In this document: positions 22,486 through 28,022 of the stretch, in pieces
How the letters are laid out: each line of letters begins with the position of its first letter
Numbering within the stretch: position 1 is the stretch's first letter
Source: a virus
Reading direction: 5' to 3' (one strand)
Length of the DNA stretch: 34,465 nt
IMG/VR virus record: IMGVR_UViG_3300032820_000052
Coordinates: 1 to 34,465 of that record
The notes under the pieces: generated by a model
Databases searched by the model: none
What the model saw: the letters and a program-made list of their open reading frames with translations, nothing else
What the model was told of the DNA's origin: nothing
Made by a program: the position numbers and the translations under genes

Positions 22486-23255
22486 ATCGCGGCCTCGATG
22501 ATCGTCGGTTCCTGCTCGGCGCACCAGGCGCAAACGCCACAAGCCGGCAGCGGCGGCGGCGTATCGTCCTCGCGCCACTCCGGCAGCTCCTCGGCCACCT
22601 GCGCCCACGGCGGCGCATCGGGTGCGTGTGCGCCTGCCCATACCGCAGCAAGCAGATCGGCAGCAGCCGGCAGATCGCTGAAGCGTACCGGGACGACTGC
22701 GTGCGGCTTCCTGCTGCCGACCGCGACGATGTACGCCTCGCCTGCACTGCCGGCGCGGTCGAGATCCTGCAGCAGCAGTTCACGGTAGATCGCAAGCTGC
22801 AGCTCATACGCGGCATAGAACGGCACGCGCCGCCGGTGATGCGGCGCCCAGTACTCAGCGAACTGGCCGATATACTTTAGGTCTGCGAAATGATTTTCTG
22901 CCACGACATCCAGCACACCGCGCCATTGCAAGCCGGATACCTCGCCATCGAGTGCCACCTGGGCGTCACCTTCAAGCAGGCGCATGACATCGAGCGCCCG
23001 CACCTTTTCGGCCACTGCTGCCGTCGCGGCATAGTCCTTTTTCCGCTTCGGCTCTTTCGCACGGCTGTCCCATTGCCGGGCGTCGAACTCTTCGGGGATG
23101 CCGTCGCCCAGGCCCAGCTCGCCCTCAATCAGCAAGCCCAGCAGCATTGCATCGGTCGGCGGCGGCGGCGTCCACTGCTCAGTCGCGTATGCCCACCACT
23201 TCGCCGGGCATTCGTTTAACATCCTAAATTGACTCTGTGAGAAATGCGTCTTCAT
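22482..23255 (-). CDS. PD-(D/E)XK exonuclease with Cas4/AddB-like cysteine cluster
   Basis: Encodes 257 aa starting MKTHFSQSQFRMLNECPAKW, after GGGGGAG. The nuclease core is GVLDVV (Asp116), ADLKYI (Asp125, Lys127) and QLAIYR (153-158). A single cysteine near the N-terminus (Cys16) and three at the C-terminus in CGVCAWC (239, 242, 245) reproduce the split arrangement that holds a 4Fe-4S cluster in Cas4 and AddB. With the nearby annealase it forms a lambda Exo/Beta-like recombination pair; no Cas genes are present. Confidence 0.82.
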   Translation of the reverse strand: MKTHFSQSQFRMLNECPAKWWAYATEQWTPPPPTDAMLLGLLIEGELGLGDGIPEEFDARQWDSRAKEPKRKKDYAATAAVAEKVRALDVMRLLEGDAQVALDGEVSGLQWRGVLDVVAENHFADLKYIGQFAEYWAPHHRRRVPFYAAYELQLAIYRELLLQDLDRAGSAGEAYIVAVGSRKPHAVVPVRFSDLPAAADLLAAVWAGAHAPDAPPWAQVAEELPEWREDDTPPPLPACGVCAWCAEQEPTIIEAAI

Positions 23256-23266
23256 CGTTCTCCCCC

Positions 23267-23725
23267 TTAGTTATTGGTTGCGTTGATTGTCGCCAGAATC
23301 TCGTCGTGCGCTGCTTCATAGGTCAGGCCGTCCCGGCGTCGGCTGGATGTCCGCCAGAATAAACTCGGCTCATCGGTGCCGACCAGGCGCGGTAATAGAT
23401 GTATATGCACGACCTTGCGCCGCTGCTCGAGGCGGCGGATGATGCGTCCGATCCACTTCCCGGCCCCGCTGTGTTCGATCGCGAATACCGGCAGACCAGC
23501 CTCAATCATGGCATCGGCCAGGCTGCGACGCATCGCCGGCATCCGTTCGCGGAACGTCGGCCAGCACATCTTGCCATCGACCACGATACCCTGCGGGATG
23601 TACCAGTGATCTTTGACGCACCAATAGCCAAGCGGATGCCCGGCATCACGGATGCTGCGCACCAGCGTCGTCTTGCCGGCGGCGGGATTGCCGGTGAGCG
23701 AGATGATAGTCACCGGGTTCGTCAT
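23267..23725 (-). CDS. P-loop NTPase / nucleotide kinase-like protein
   Basis: Encodes 152 aa starting MTNPVTIISLTGNPAAGKTT. GNPAAGKTT is a clear Walker A at residues 12-20. The chain is kinase-sized, with later basic segments (RRLEQRRKVVHIHLLPRL) that could form a lid. Its ATG overlaps the annealase stop. Candidate roles are a nucleotide kinase or polynucleotide-kinase-like DNA end processing; the sequence does not decide. Confidence 0.75.
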   Translation of the reverse strand: MTNPVTIISLTGNPAAGKTTLVRSIRDAGHPLGYWCVKDHWYIPQGIVVDGKMCWPTFRERMPAMRRSLADAMIEAGLPVFAIEHSGAGKWIGRIIRRLEQRRKVVHIHLLPRLVGTDEPSLFWRTSSRRRDGLTYEAAHDEILATINATNN

Positions 23726-24438
23726 TTCTTCGAGTCTTGGCGCATCGACCGGATCACCTGGTTAATCGCCGACACATCGACCTCGCCGGCGTGCGCCACG
23801 TCATGCGCCTGCAGCCACTTGTCGCGGCGTGCGGCGCCGTCATCGGCCATCACGATCAGGTCGGCGAACTCCAGCACCGCTTGCAGGTGTCGGCCCTCGG
23901 CCTCGGTCAACTGCTCCGGCGTCGTCTTCTTGCCGGCGGTCACCGCCTCGATGTCTGCCGGGTTCGCTGCCATAACGGCATTGAGCGTGCCGGGCGTGAT
24001 CGGCACCGCTTGCACCTCGATGCCGGCGGATAGGATCGGCGCGTCGATGTGCTGCCCCTTGTAGATCGACAGGCCGATGCCGATATAGCTTGCGGCCTTC
24101 GACATCATATTGGTCTGCGCCATCTTCATCGCATCAGCTACCGAGCCGCCGCGCTGCTGGCCTTCGCCGACTGCCGGCACCTTGTAAACCGCATCGGTAT
24201 CGTCATCCGGCAGTCGATACCACAGATGCCCGATCGCCGCCACGCACTTGTCGTGATGCTCGAAGGTTTCGACCTCGATGCCCCAGCGATGGCCGCAGAT
24301 GGATTGGAAGGTGTCCGTTAATCGCTCGACGATATGATAGGCGTCGATGCTGGTGAAGCCGCCGCGCACGTTGACTGTCTTATATGCGCCATCCGGCAGG
24401 CGCTCGGCCAACTGTTCAAATATCGCCGGTACTGCCAT
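23722..24438 (-). CDS. Rad52-like single-strand annealing protein
   Basis: Encodes 238 aa from the ATG at 24438 (MAVPAIFEQLAERLPDGAYK), nine bases after GAGG; an ATG at 24444 is too close to it. FTSIDAYHIVERLTDTF...WGIEV and GSVADAMKMAQTNMMSKAASYIGIGLSIYKG have the Rad52/Sak-type layout, where a helix with Ala/Lys leads into a glycine-rich turn. Such annealases pair ssDNA during phage recombination and concatemer formation. Its start region lies inside the 3' end of the homing endonuclease gene and is duplicated at that gene's own start. Confidence 0.72.
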   Translation of the reverse strand: MAVPAIFEQLAERLPDGAYKTVNVRGGFTSIDAYHIVERLTDTFQSICGHRWGIEVETFEHHDKCVAAIGHLWYRLPDDDTDAVYKVPAVGEGQQRGGSVADAMKMAQTNMMSKAASYIGIGLSIYKGQHIDAPILSAGIEVQAVPITPGTLNAVMAANPADIEAVTAGKKTTPEQLTEAEGRHLQAVLEFADLIVMADDGAARRDKWLQAHDVAHAGEVDVSAINQVIRSMRQDSKK

Positions 24439-25252
24439 CGTCATCCCCCTCGGTTGTCTCAGCCGTTGCTGGCTGAATATTCTGATTGTCCTGGCGGCGC
24501 CGCCGACCTTTGACGATCGGTGGTGAGTAGTTCGGGTCGTGCCAGGTTCTGTTCCCCACGACACTTGACACCGTTGGTTGACTCACGCCATACTCCTCGG
24601 CCAACTCTGCCTGTGTGCAGCCTTCGGCATACCACTCCCGAATGACGGCGGCATCGGCCATAGTTAGGCGGTAGGGACTTGGCGAGTAGTTCGGGTCGTG
24701 CCAGGTTCTGTTCCCCACGACACTTGTCACCGTTGTTTTATGCACGCCATACTCCTCGGCCAACTCTGCCTGTGTGCAGCCTTCGGCAGACCGCTCCCGA
24801 ATGACGGTGGCATCGGCCATAGTTAGGCGGTAGGGACTATCGGGTTTGGTCGAAATGGAATCGCGCATATGCAACTGGTTCTGTTTATGTGTCACCCATT
24901 GCAGATTCAGGCGGTGGTTATTCCTTTTGTCTGAGTCGATATGATGACTATCGGGATAGCCCTCGGGATTCGGAGTGAACGCTGCCAATACGATCCGATG
25001 GACGCGCTTCCATCGCTGCTTGCCAGTATCATCTGTGATGCCAACTCGCCTATAGCCACTTTTGGTTACATACTGCCGAAGAACGCGCTTTGTCTTGCGG
25101 TTGATTACCTGGCCGTCCTCGGTGACGGCGTAGCGGGAAAAGCCTGCCACGACCGCCATGCGGGGAAGTTGCCCCTCGGCTGAAGATTCAAGTACCGCGT
25201 GGGGTTTCACCTTCCGCCACGGCCTGCGCTTCCATCGAAGTAGTACTGCCAT
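24416..25252 (-). CDS. HNH homing endonuclease with two tandem HTH repeats
   Basis: Encodes 278 aa from the ATG at 25252 (MAVLLRWKRRPWRKVKPHAV). A NUMOD4-like segment (YAVTEDGQVINRKTKRVLRQ) leads into the HNH core RVHRIVLAAFTPNPEG...SHHIDSDKRNNHRLNLQWVTHKQN. Then two 53-residue repeats (SPYRLTMADA-VIRE..GCTQAELAEEYGV..TV.SVVGNRTW) each hold a helix-turn-helix for target recognition. The ends overlap both neighbours by 65 and 23 bases. It is free-standing, not in an intron or intein. Confidence 0.87.
   Translation of the reverse strand: MAVLLRWKRRPWRKVKPHAVLESSAEGQLPRMAVVAGFSRYAVTEDGQVINRKTKRVLRQYVTKSGYRRVGITDDTGKQRWKRVHRIVLAAFTPNPEGYPDSHHIDSDKRNNHRLNLQWVTHKQNQLHMRDSISTKPDSPYRLTMADATVIRERSAEGCTQAELAEEYGVHKTTVTSVVGNRTWHDPNYSPSPYRLTMADAAVIREWYAEGCTQAELAEEYGVSQPTVSSVVGNRTWHDPNYSPPIVKGRRRRQDNQNIQPATAETTEGDDDGSTGDI
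24430..24495 (-). repeat. Degenerate direct repeat flanking the homing endonuclease (annealase side)
   Basis: On the minus strand this runs from GACAATCAGAATATTCAGCC through ACAACCGAGGGGG to GATGGCAGTAC. It aligns with the copy at 25245..25310 at roughly 80 percent identity with one short gap. It contains the annealase ribosome binding site and start codon. Confidence 0.8.
24525..24842 (-). repeat. Tandem 159-bp repeat within the homing endonuclease gene
   Basis: Two adjacent units (24525..24683 and 24684..24842) are nearly identical and in frame, each encoding one 53-residue HTH module. Few differences separate them, mostly in the second half of the recognition helix (HKTTVT versus SQPTVS) and in RERSAE versus REWYAE, suggesting recent duplication. 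Confidence 0.9.
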
Positions 25253-25454
25253 CATCTCCCCCCTCGGTTGTGATTGCCAGCCGCTGCGGGCTGAATAGTC
25301 TGATCGTCGCCGTGATGCCGGCATCGTCTACGATAGCCAGATGCGTCACATGGAATGCGTGCGACGGTGGAAAGCCAGGCATGACCGGCTCGCCCTCGTC
25401 GTGATAGTCACGCTTTACCGTGCAATCGCTCACCCTGTGCAGATTCAATTCCAT
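25188..25454 (-). CDS. Hypothetical protein preceding the homing endonuclease
   Basis: Encodes 88 aa from the ATG at 25454 (MELNLHRVSDCTVKRDYHDE), with GGGGAG upstream. The sequence looks like a small beta-rich domain (HAFHVTHLAIVDDAGITATIRLFSPQ). Its C-terminal part, RLAITTEGGDDGST, lies in the direct repeat and matches the ETTEGDDDGST end of the homing endonuclease. This implies that the gene once ran directly into the annealase. Function unknown. Confidence 0.65.
   Translation of the reverse strand: MELNLHRVSDCTVKRDYHDEGEPVMPGFPPSHAFHVTHLAIVDDAGITATIRLFSPQRLAITTEGGDDGSTTSMEAQAVAEGETPRGT
25245..25310 (-). repeat. Degenerate direct repeat flanking the homing endonuclease (5' side)
   Basis: Partner of 24430..24495. 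It runs from GACGATCAGACTATTCAGCC through ACAACCGAGGGGGG to GATGGCAGTAC and carries the endonuclease start. Both copies end in a start encoding Met-Ala-Val. Confidence 0.8.
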
Positions 25455-25470
25455 TGCTCCCCCTATATAA

Positions 25471-25547
25471 GAACCTCGCCGCCGGGCGCACCAGCCACAG
25501 CTACCGGCCCCGTGTCCTCCACGGTGCCAGCCCCGGCAGCGAGGTTC
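25471..25547 (-). ncRNA. Strongly folded 77-nt RNA element in a leader
   Basis: On the minus strand GAACCTCGCTGCCGGG (25547..25532) pairs with CCCGGCGGCGAGGTTC (25486..25471) over 16 positions with one G-U wobble that would be a mismatch on the plus strand, favouring a minus-strand RNA. GCACC/GGTGC extends the helix after an internal loop; the apex can form a CCGTG/CACGG hairpin. It ends 17 bases before the 25454 start. It is not a tRNA (no T-loop consensus) and has no adequate U-tract. Confidence 0.6.
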
Positions 25548-25602
25548 AGTCAATCGCGCAGCCGCACCCGCCGATCCCGTCGAATAGGCTGATCAGCTTC
25601 AT
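25546..25602 (-). pseudogene. 18-codon ORF resembling the start of a C5-cytosine methyltransferase
   Basis: The ATG overlaps the previous stop (TATGA) and the frame reads MKLISLFDGIGGCGCAID then stop. LISLFDGIGG is the AdoMet-binding motif I found at the very start of Dcm-type enzymes; nothing else of the enzyme remains downstream. The stop touches the base of the folded RNA at 25471..25547. It may be a fossil N-terminus left by deletion or, less likely, a leader peptide. Confidence 0.45.
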
Positions 25603-25844
25603 ACCCACCGCCAGTGAATGCGCGGGCGTGTCTCCGGTGCGATCAGGATATACCAGTAGCGCGGGCGCTGCGGCAGCACCTCGTCCCACTGCTCGTCGTG
25701 GTCGCCATACGATGGCGTGGCCGTGGCTGTCGTCGCCAGCGCCATGAGCGCCAGCAGTAGACCGCCAATGACGATGTACCGGCCCCAGGCGTCAGCCAAC
25801 GCCCTGCGATATGCGCGGTGTGCTGGTGATGGGATCGCCGTCAT
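25599..25844 (-). CDS. Small single-pass membrane protein
   Basis: Encodes 81 aa starting MTAIPSPAHRAYRRALADAW. A basic N-terminus precedes one membrane segment, YIVIGGLLLALMALATTATA (residues about 23-42), and a polar tail rich in Trp and Pro follows. The start overlaps the stop of the HTH gene (ATGA). Early phage membrane proteins of this size often act in exclusion or host takeover, but nothing here specifies that. Confidence 0.68.
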   Translation of the reverse strand: MTAIPSPAHRAYRRALADAWGRYIVIGGLLLALMALATTATATPSYGDHDEQWDEVLPQRPRYWYILIAPETRPRIHWRWV

Positions 25845-26047
25845 GTCATCACCTCGCGCTCGGCCATGTACTGCACCTCGCCGACTTCCGCCAGGCGCCG
25901 CACGTCCTCAAGACTCAGCCGCTGCCCCAGCTTGCGGAACGTCACCCGGCCCTCGCGCATCCATCGGTCAACAGTGCCGATAGACACGTCGAGAATCGCG
26001 GCGGCGTCTGCTGCCGTTCCCCATTGCGTGTTTCTTTCGTCTTTCAT
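25841..26047 (-). CDS. Excisionase/MerR-like helix-turn-helix protein
   Basis: Encodes 68 aa starting MKDERNTQWGTAADAAAILD, with GAGAGG upstream. The segment TAADAAAILDVSIGTVDRWMREGRVTFRKLGQRLSLEDVRRL is the standard HTH_17/excisionase winged-helix pattern. It may regulate early transcription; no integrase is present to make it a true excisionase. An almost perfect 21-bp palindrome lies 124 bases upstream and could be its operator. A 29-bp piece of the HTH coding DNA is duplicated in the 26394 gene. Confidence 0.82.
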   Translation of the reverse strand: MKDERNTQWGTAADAAAILDVSIGTVDRWMREGRVTFRKLGQRLSLEDVRRLAEVGEVQYMAEREVMT

Positions 26048-26086
26048 ATTGCCTCTCTTGTTACGTTGTTCGCCGCATTGCCTGCC

Positions 26087-26114
26087 AAATTACCGCGCAA
26101 AAAAACAGATACAA
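26087..26114 (-). promoter_or_regulatory. Candidate promoter for the HTH gene
   Basis: On the minus strand TTGTAT (26114..26109) and TAATTT (26092..26087) are 16 bases apart, with TTTTTTTGCGCGG in the spacer. A start site near 26080 would leave a 33-base leader. The same TTTTTGCGCGG element recurs twice near 27.5 kb. Confidence 0.4.
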
Positions 26115-26170
26115 GCGGATATCGGGCAGAAACCCGAAGGTGTGGAAAAAACGGCCCTTTGTCAATTTGC

Positions 26171-26191
26171 TGACATCACGTCGTGGTGTCA
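26171..26191. promoter_or_regulatory. 21-bp near-perfect palindrome, candidate operator
   Basis: TGACATCACG, a central T, then CGTGGTGTCA: ten-base arms with one mismatch. It lies in the 149-base gap 26048..26196, upstream of the HTH gene and just past the stop of the 26197 gene. No U-tract follows it, so a protein binding site is more likely than a terminator. Confidence 0.5.
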
Positions 26192-26196
26192 GTATC

Positions 26197-26397
26197 TTAT
26201 CGGTAGACCTCGGTCAGCTTGGCGATAAGGATCGCCACGTTGTCTTCGTCTGCAAGCAGCTCGCGCACGCGCTGGTCACGCGCCACGGCCCCCTGCACTC
26301 TCGCGCTGTCCGACTCGCCCGGCAGCTTGCGCACCAGGCGGCGGAATACCGTCGAGGCGTAGATCGTCAGTGATTGGTTCTTCGGTTCCTTCGTCAT
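26197..26397 (-). CDS. Small early protein
   Basis: Encodes 66 aa starting MTKEPKNQSLTIYASTVFRR. The basic, helical make-up with LTIYASTVFRRLVRKLPGESDSARVQ is reminiscent of small DNA-binding or ribbon-helix-helix-like proteins (one short strand, then helices), though I would not assign it. The ATG overlaps the preceding stop (ATGA). Confidence 0.6.
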   Translation of the reverse strand: MTKEPKNQSLTIYASTVFRRLVRKLPGESDSARVQGAVARDQRVRELLADEDNVAILIAKLTEVYR

Positions 26398-26672
26398 ATC
26401 CTTTCTCCGAGAATCGCGGCGGCGTCTGCTGCCGTTGTGGTGGACTGATAGTACTTTTTCGCAAGGCTCCGTGCCTCATCGATTGAACTGGCTCTAACCG
26501 TTTCAAATTCGCCTACGATACGACTCTGATTGTACATGGTTTGCCATTTGGCTACTGCCCTCGCTTGCGGGAATGGCACACCATTGATACGAAAAAAAGC
26601 ATCGAACCAGATGTAGTAGGTCTTCATTCGACGGGTTCTCGTCTTGCCCTCGGTTGTGGTCGTCGTCGTCAT
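26394..26672 (-). CDS. Small early protein with a duplicated C-terminal end
   Basis: Encodes 92 aa from the ATG at 26672, which has the recurring GAGGGCAGCACG leader; a start at 26627 (MKTYYIWFDAFFRINGVPFP) is also possible and skips a Thr-rich stretch. The C-terminus TTTAADAAAILGERI is encoded by 29 bases identical to the HTH gene (TAADAAAIL), so the natural end may have been replaced by recombination. Function unknown. Confidence 0.6.
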   Translation of the reverse strand: MTTTTTTEGKTRTRRMKTYYIWFDAFFRINGVPFPQARAVAKWQTMYNQSRIVGEFETVRASSIDEARSLAKKYYQSTTTAADAAAILGERI

Positions 26673-26699
26673 CGTGCTGCCCTCGGTTGTTGTTGTGGT

Positions 26700-26924
26700 T
26701 TACTTGGCGGATTCGTCAGCCGTCTGCCGGCCAAGCTCGAACGCCTGCTGCAGTGCTTCCTTGATCGACCATACAGCAGTCTCATGGAAGTCGAGGCTGT
26801 CACCGCCGCGCCGTTCGAGCGTTTCGAGGCCGTCCCAGTGATATGCTGCGATCTTGGTCAGTAGTTCGTCGGTTGCTTTCGTCGTCGTCATCGTGCTGTC
26901 CTCGGTTGTTGTTGTGGTTGTCAT
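26700..26924 (-). CDS. Small early protein
   Basis: Encodes 74 aa from 26924, or 63 aa from the ATG at 26891, which carries the recurring GAGGACAGCACG leader. Both ATGs have a GAGG element because the leader is duplicated; the extra residues would be TTTTTTEDS, low complexity. The conserved-looking body is ATDELLTKIAAYHWDGLETL...WSIKEALQQAFELGRQTADE, mostly helical. Function unknown. Confidence 0.6.
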   Translation of the reverse strand: MTTTTTTEDSTMTTTKATDELLTKIAAYHWDGLETLERRGGDSLDFHETAVWSIKEALQQAFELGRQTADESAK

Positions 26925-26936
26925 TGCTGCCCTCGG

Positions 26937-27311
26937 TTATGCTTCTTCGCCGCACGCCATATCGACTTCGATCTGCCGTGTCCGGGCCGACACTTCGTCC
27001 ATTGCGCAAGCGTGATCGTCGATCGCTTGGTTATGCTCCTTGATGCTATCGGTCAACCGTGCTTCGATGTCGCAGAATTTGGCGTACTGAATCTCGTCCA
27101 TGCCTATCGTGCCAAATGCTGCGACATATTGATTGTGCTTGACCGTCCTGACTCTGTATCCTTTGTGCGCCTCTCCGTTGACGGTCGCCTTAATCTCAAC
27201 CGTCTTGTATCCGCGAGATTTCCGCCTGCCTTGACTGTCAAGGTCGTACTCTGTGGATAACGTCATTGTGATCGCCGCCCCTGCCGCCGTTGTCCAGTTG
27301 ATTGTGTTCAT
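26937..27311 (-). CDS. First early gene product, unknown function
   Basis: Encodes 124 aa from the ATG at 27311 (MNTINWTTAAGAAITMTLST), with GAGGGCAGCACG upstream. Upstream in-frame codons lie in AT-rich promoter DNA and are not counted. The N-terminal half looks beta-rich (YKTVEIKATVNGEAHKGYRV); the C-terminal half is a long acidic helix (DIEARLTDSIKEHNQAIDDH). As the first gene after the promoter cluster it is likely expressed immediately on infection. Confidence 0.65.
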   Translation of the reverse strand: MNTINWTTAAGAAITMTLSTEYDLDSQGRRKSRGYKTVEIKATVNGEAHKGYRVRTVKHNQYVAAFGTIGMDEIQYAKFCDIEARLTDSIKEHNQAIDDHACAMDEVSARTRQIEVDMACGEEA

Positions 27312-27365
27312 CGTGCTGCCCTCGGTGTTGGTGGTTTGCGTTGTTTCGTTCTTTATCATACTATC

Positions 27366-27393
27366 AATATAGGCTGTATGTACTTGGTTGCAA
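27366..27393 (-). promoter_or_regulatory. Candidate early promoter, proximal
   Basis: Minus-strand TTGCAA (27393..27388), 16-base spacer, TATATT (27371..27366; five of six to TATAAT). A start near 27358 would give a leader of about 47 bases to the 27311 gene. Confidence 0.45.
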
Positions 27394-27398
27394 GTGTG

Positions 27399-27427
27399 TT
27401 TATATAAAGGCGTATAGAAAAAAACAA
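27399..27427 (-). promoter_or_regulatory. Candidate early promoter, middle
   Basis: Minus-strand TTGTTT (27427..27422), 17-base spacer, TATAAA (27404..27399). It lies in an AT-rich run, so chance matches are likelier than elsewhere. Confidence 0.4.
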
Positions 27428-27499
27428 AAAAAAACAAGGAAACGCCGCAAACCCGCATGGTGTAGCCATTCTCGGCAGGTGAAAGAAAGTAAAAATCTT

Positions 27500-27527
27500 T
27501 TTATATAATCTAAAAATAACCGCGCAA
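27500..27527 (-). promoter_or_regulatory. Candidate early promoter, distal
   Basis: Minus-strand TTGCGC (27527..27522), 16-base spacer, TATAAA (27505..27500). The -35 box overlaps the repeated TTTTTGCGCGG element, so a regulator of that element could control it. Confidence 0.4.
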
Positions 27528-27589
27528 AAACAAAAAACGCCGCCGGATTGCCGCCGCGCCTGGTGCGATTGCCGCCGCTTTTCCCGCGC

Positions 27590-27631
27590 AAAAAAAAACC
27601 CGACTACAGCAAGGGGGCTGCTGCAGTCGGG
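27590..27631 (-). terminator. Intrinsic terminator of the late operon
   Basis: Minus-strand arms of 13 bases, CCCGACTGCAGCA (27631..27619) and TGCTGTAGTCGGG (27611..27599), pair fully with one G-U wobble around a seven-base loop, followed by nine Ts (27598..27590). It lies 37 bases after the stop of the MscS-like gene. Confidence 0.92.
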
Positions 27632-27668
27632 CGGGGGTTGCCGGTAGCGGATACCGGCAGCGGGAGTA

Positions 27669-28022
27669 TCAGTCGTCGTCGTCGTCGTCGTGCGGGATGC
27701 CGTTGATGTGTTTCGCCAATTTCACTTCGAGGCAAAGCTGATTAAGCTGGACGTTCGGCACCACGAGCTTGGTCTGCTTGTCTACCTCCATATAGAAGGT
27801 AGTCTTGAGGATGCCCACGCGGACGAGGCGGGCCGGGCGCCCACTGATCAGAATAGGCTGGTCATGCTTCAGCTCTGCGCCTTGCTTGAAGATGAAGCCG
27901 GCTACCACATTCTCAATCGCCTGGCGAAAGAGCAGGATCAAGCAGCCCAGAACGAACAAGCCGGCGACATACCCTGCCACCGCCTCGACTATTCCTTCGA
28001 TGTGCGCTGCATCGACTTCCAT
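27669..28022 (-). CDS. Miniature MscS-like mechanosensitive-channel protein, candidate lysis/membrane protein
   Basis: Encodes 117 aa starting MEVDAAHIEGIVEAVAGYVA. One membrane helix (about residues 13-32, Gly/Ala-containing) is followed by RQAIENVVAGFIFKQG, matching the MscS TM3b segment (NxxAGhhh), then a beta-domain with HDQPILISGRPARLVRVGILKTTFYME and KLVVPNVQLNQL, matching the GdxV...G.V..I...TT.....g..vviPN core. The large C-terminal MscS domain is missing; the chain ends in six aspartates. It shares one base with the stop of an XhlA-like coiled-coil/TM gene. Oligomers could form a pore, so a holin-like or osmotic role is possible. Confidence 0.72.
   Translation of the reverse strand: MEVDAAHIEGIVEAVAGYVAGLFVLGCLILLFRQAIENVVAGFIFKQGAELKHDQPILISGRPARLVRVGILKTTFYMEVDKQTKLVVPNVQLNQLCLEVKLAKHINGIPHDDDDDD

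Larger units (their letters stand above)
27312..27668. other. AT-rich regulatory gap between the operon ends
   Basis: This 357-base stretch has no supported gene. It holds the terminator of the last operon (27590..27631), a second TGCCGGTA/TACCGGCA hairpin (27639..27659), three promoter-like box pairs pointing into the early genes, A- and T-tracts, and two TTTTTGCGCGG elements. The drop in GC relative to all coding DNA would also suit a replication origin, though I see no clear iterons. Confidence 0.6.

Noticed and set aside
22482-23255. Cas4 / CRISPR adaptation gene
   Set aside because: No other cas gene or repeat array is present. The neighbours (annealase, SSB, resolvase) point to phage recombination.
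24525-24842. CRISPR-like repeat array
   Set aside because: There are only two 159-bp units without spacers, in frame within a homing endonuclease gene; they encode duplicated HTH modules.
25471-25547. tRNA gene (length about 77 nt)
   Set aside because: A 16-bp outer helix and no T-loop or anticodon arm consensus on either strand rule out a tRNA.
25841-26047. Excisionase implying a lysogenic lifestyle
   Set aside because: No integrase, repressor or attachment site was found. The small HTH protein alone does not support lysogeny.
27400-27591. 63-codon minus-strand frame in the early regulatory gap
   Set aside because: It spans promoter-like AT-rich DNA and the late terminator T-tract and has a low-complexity Phe-rich end. 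Treated as non-coding.
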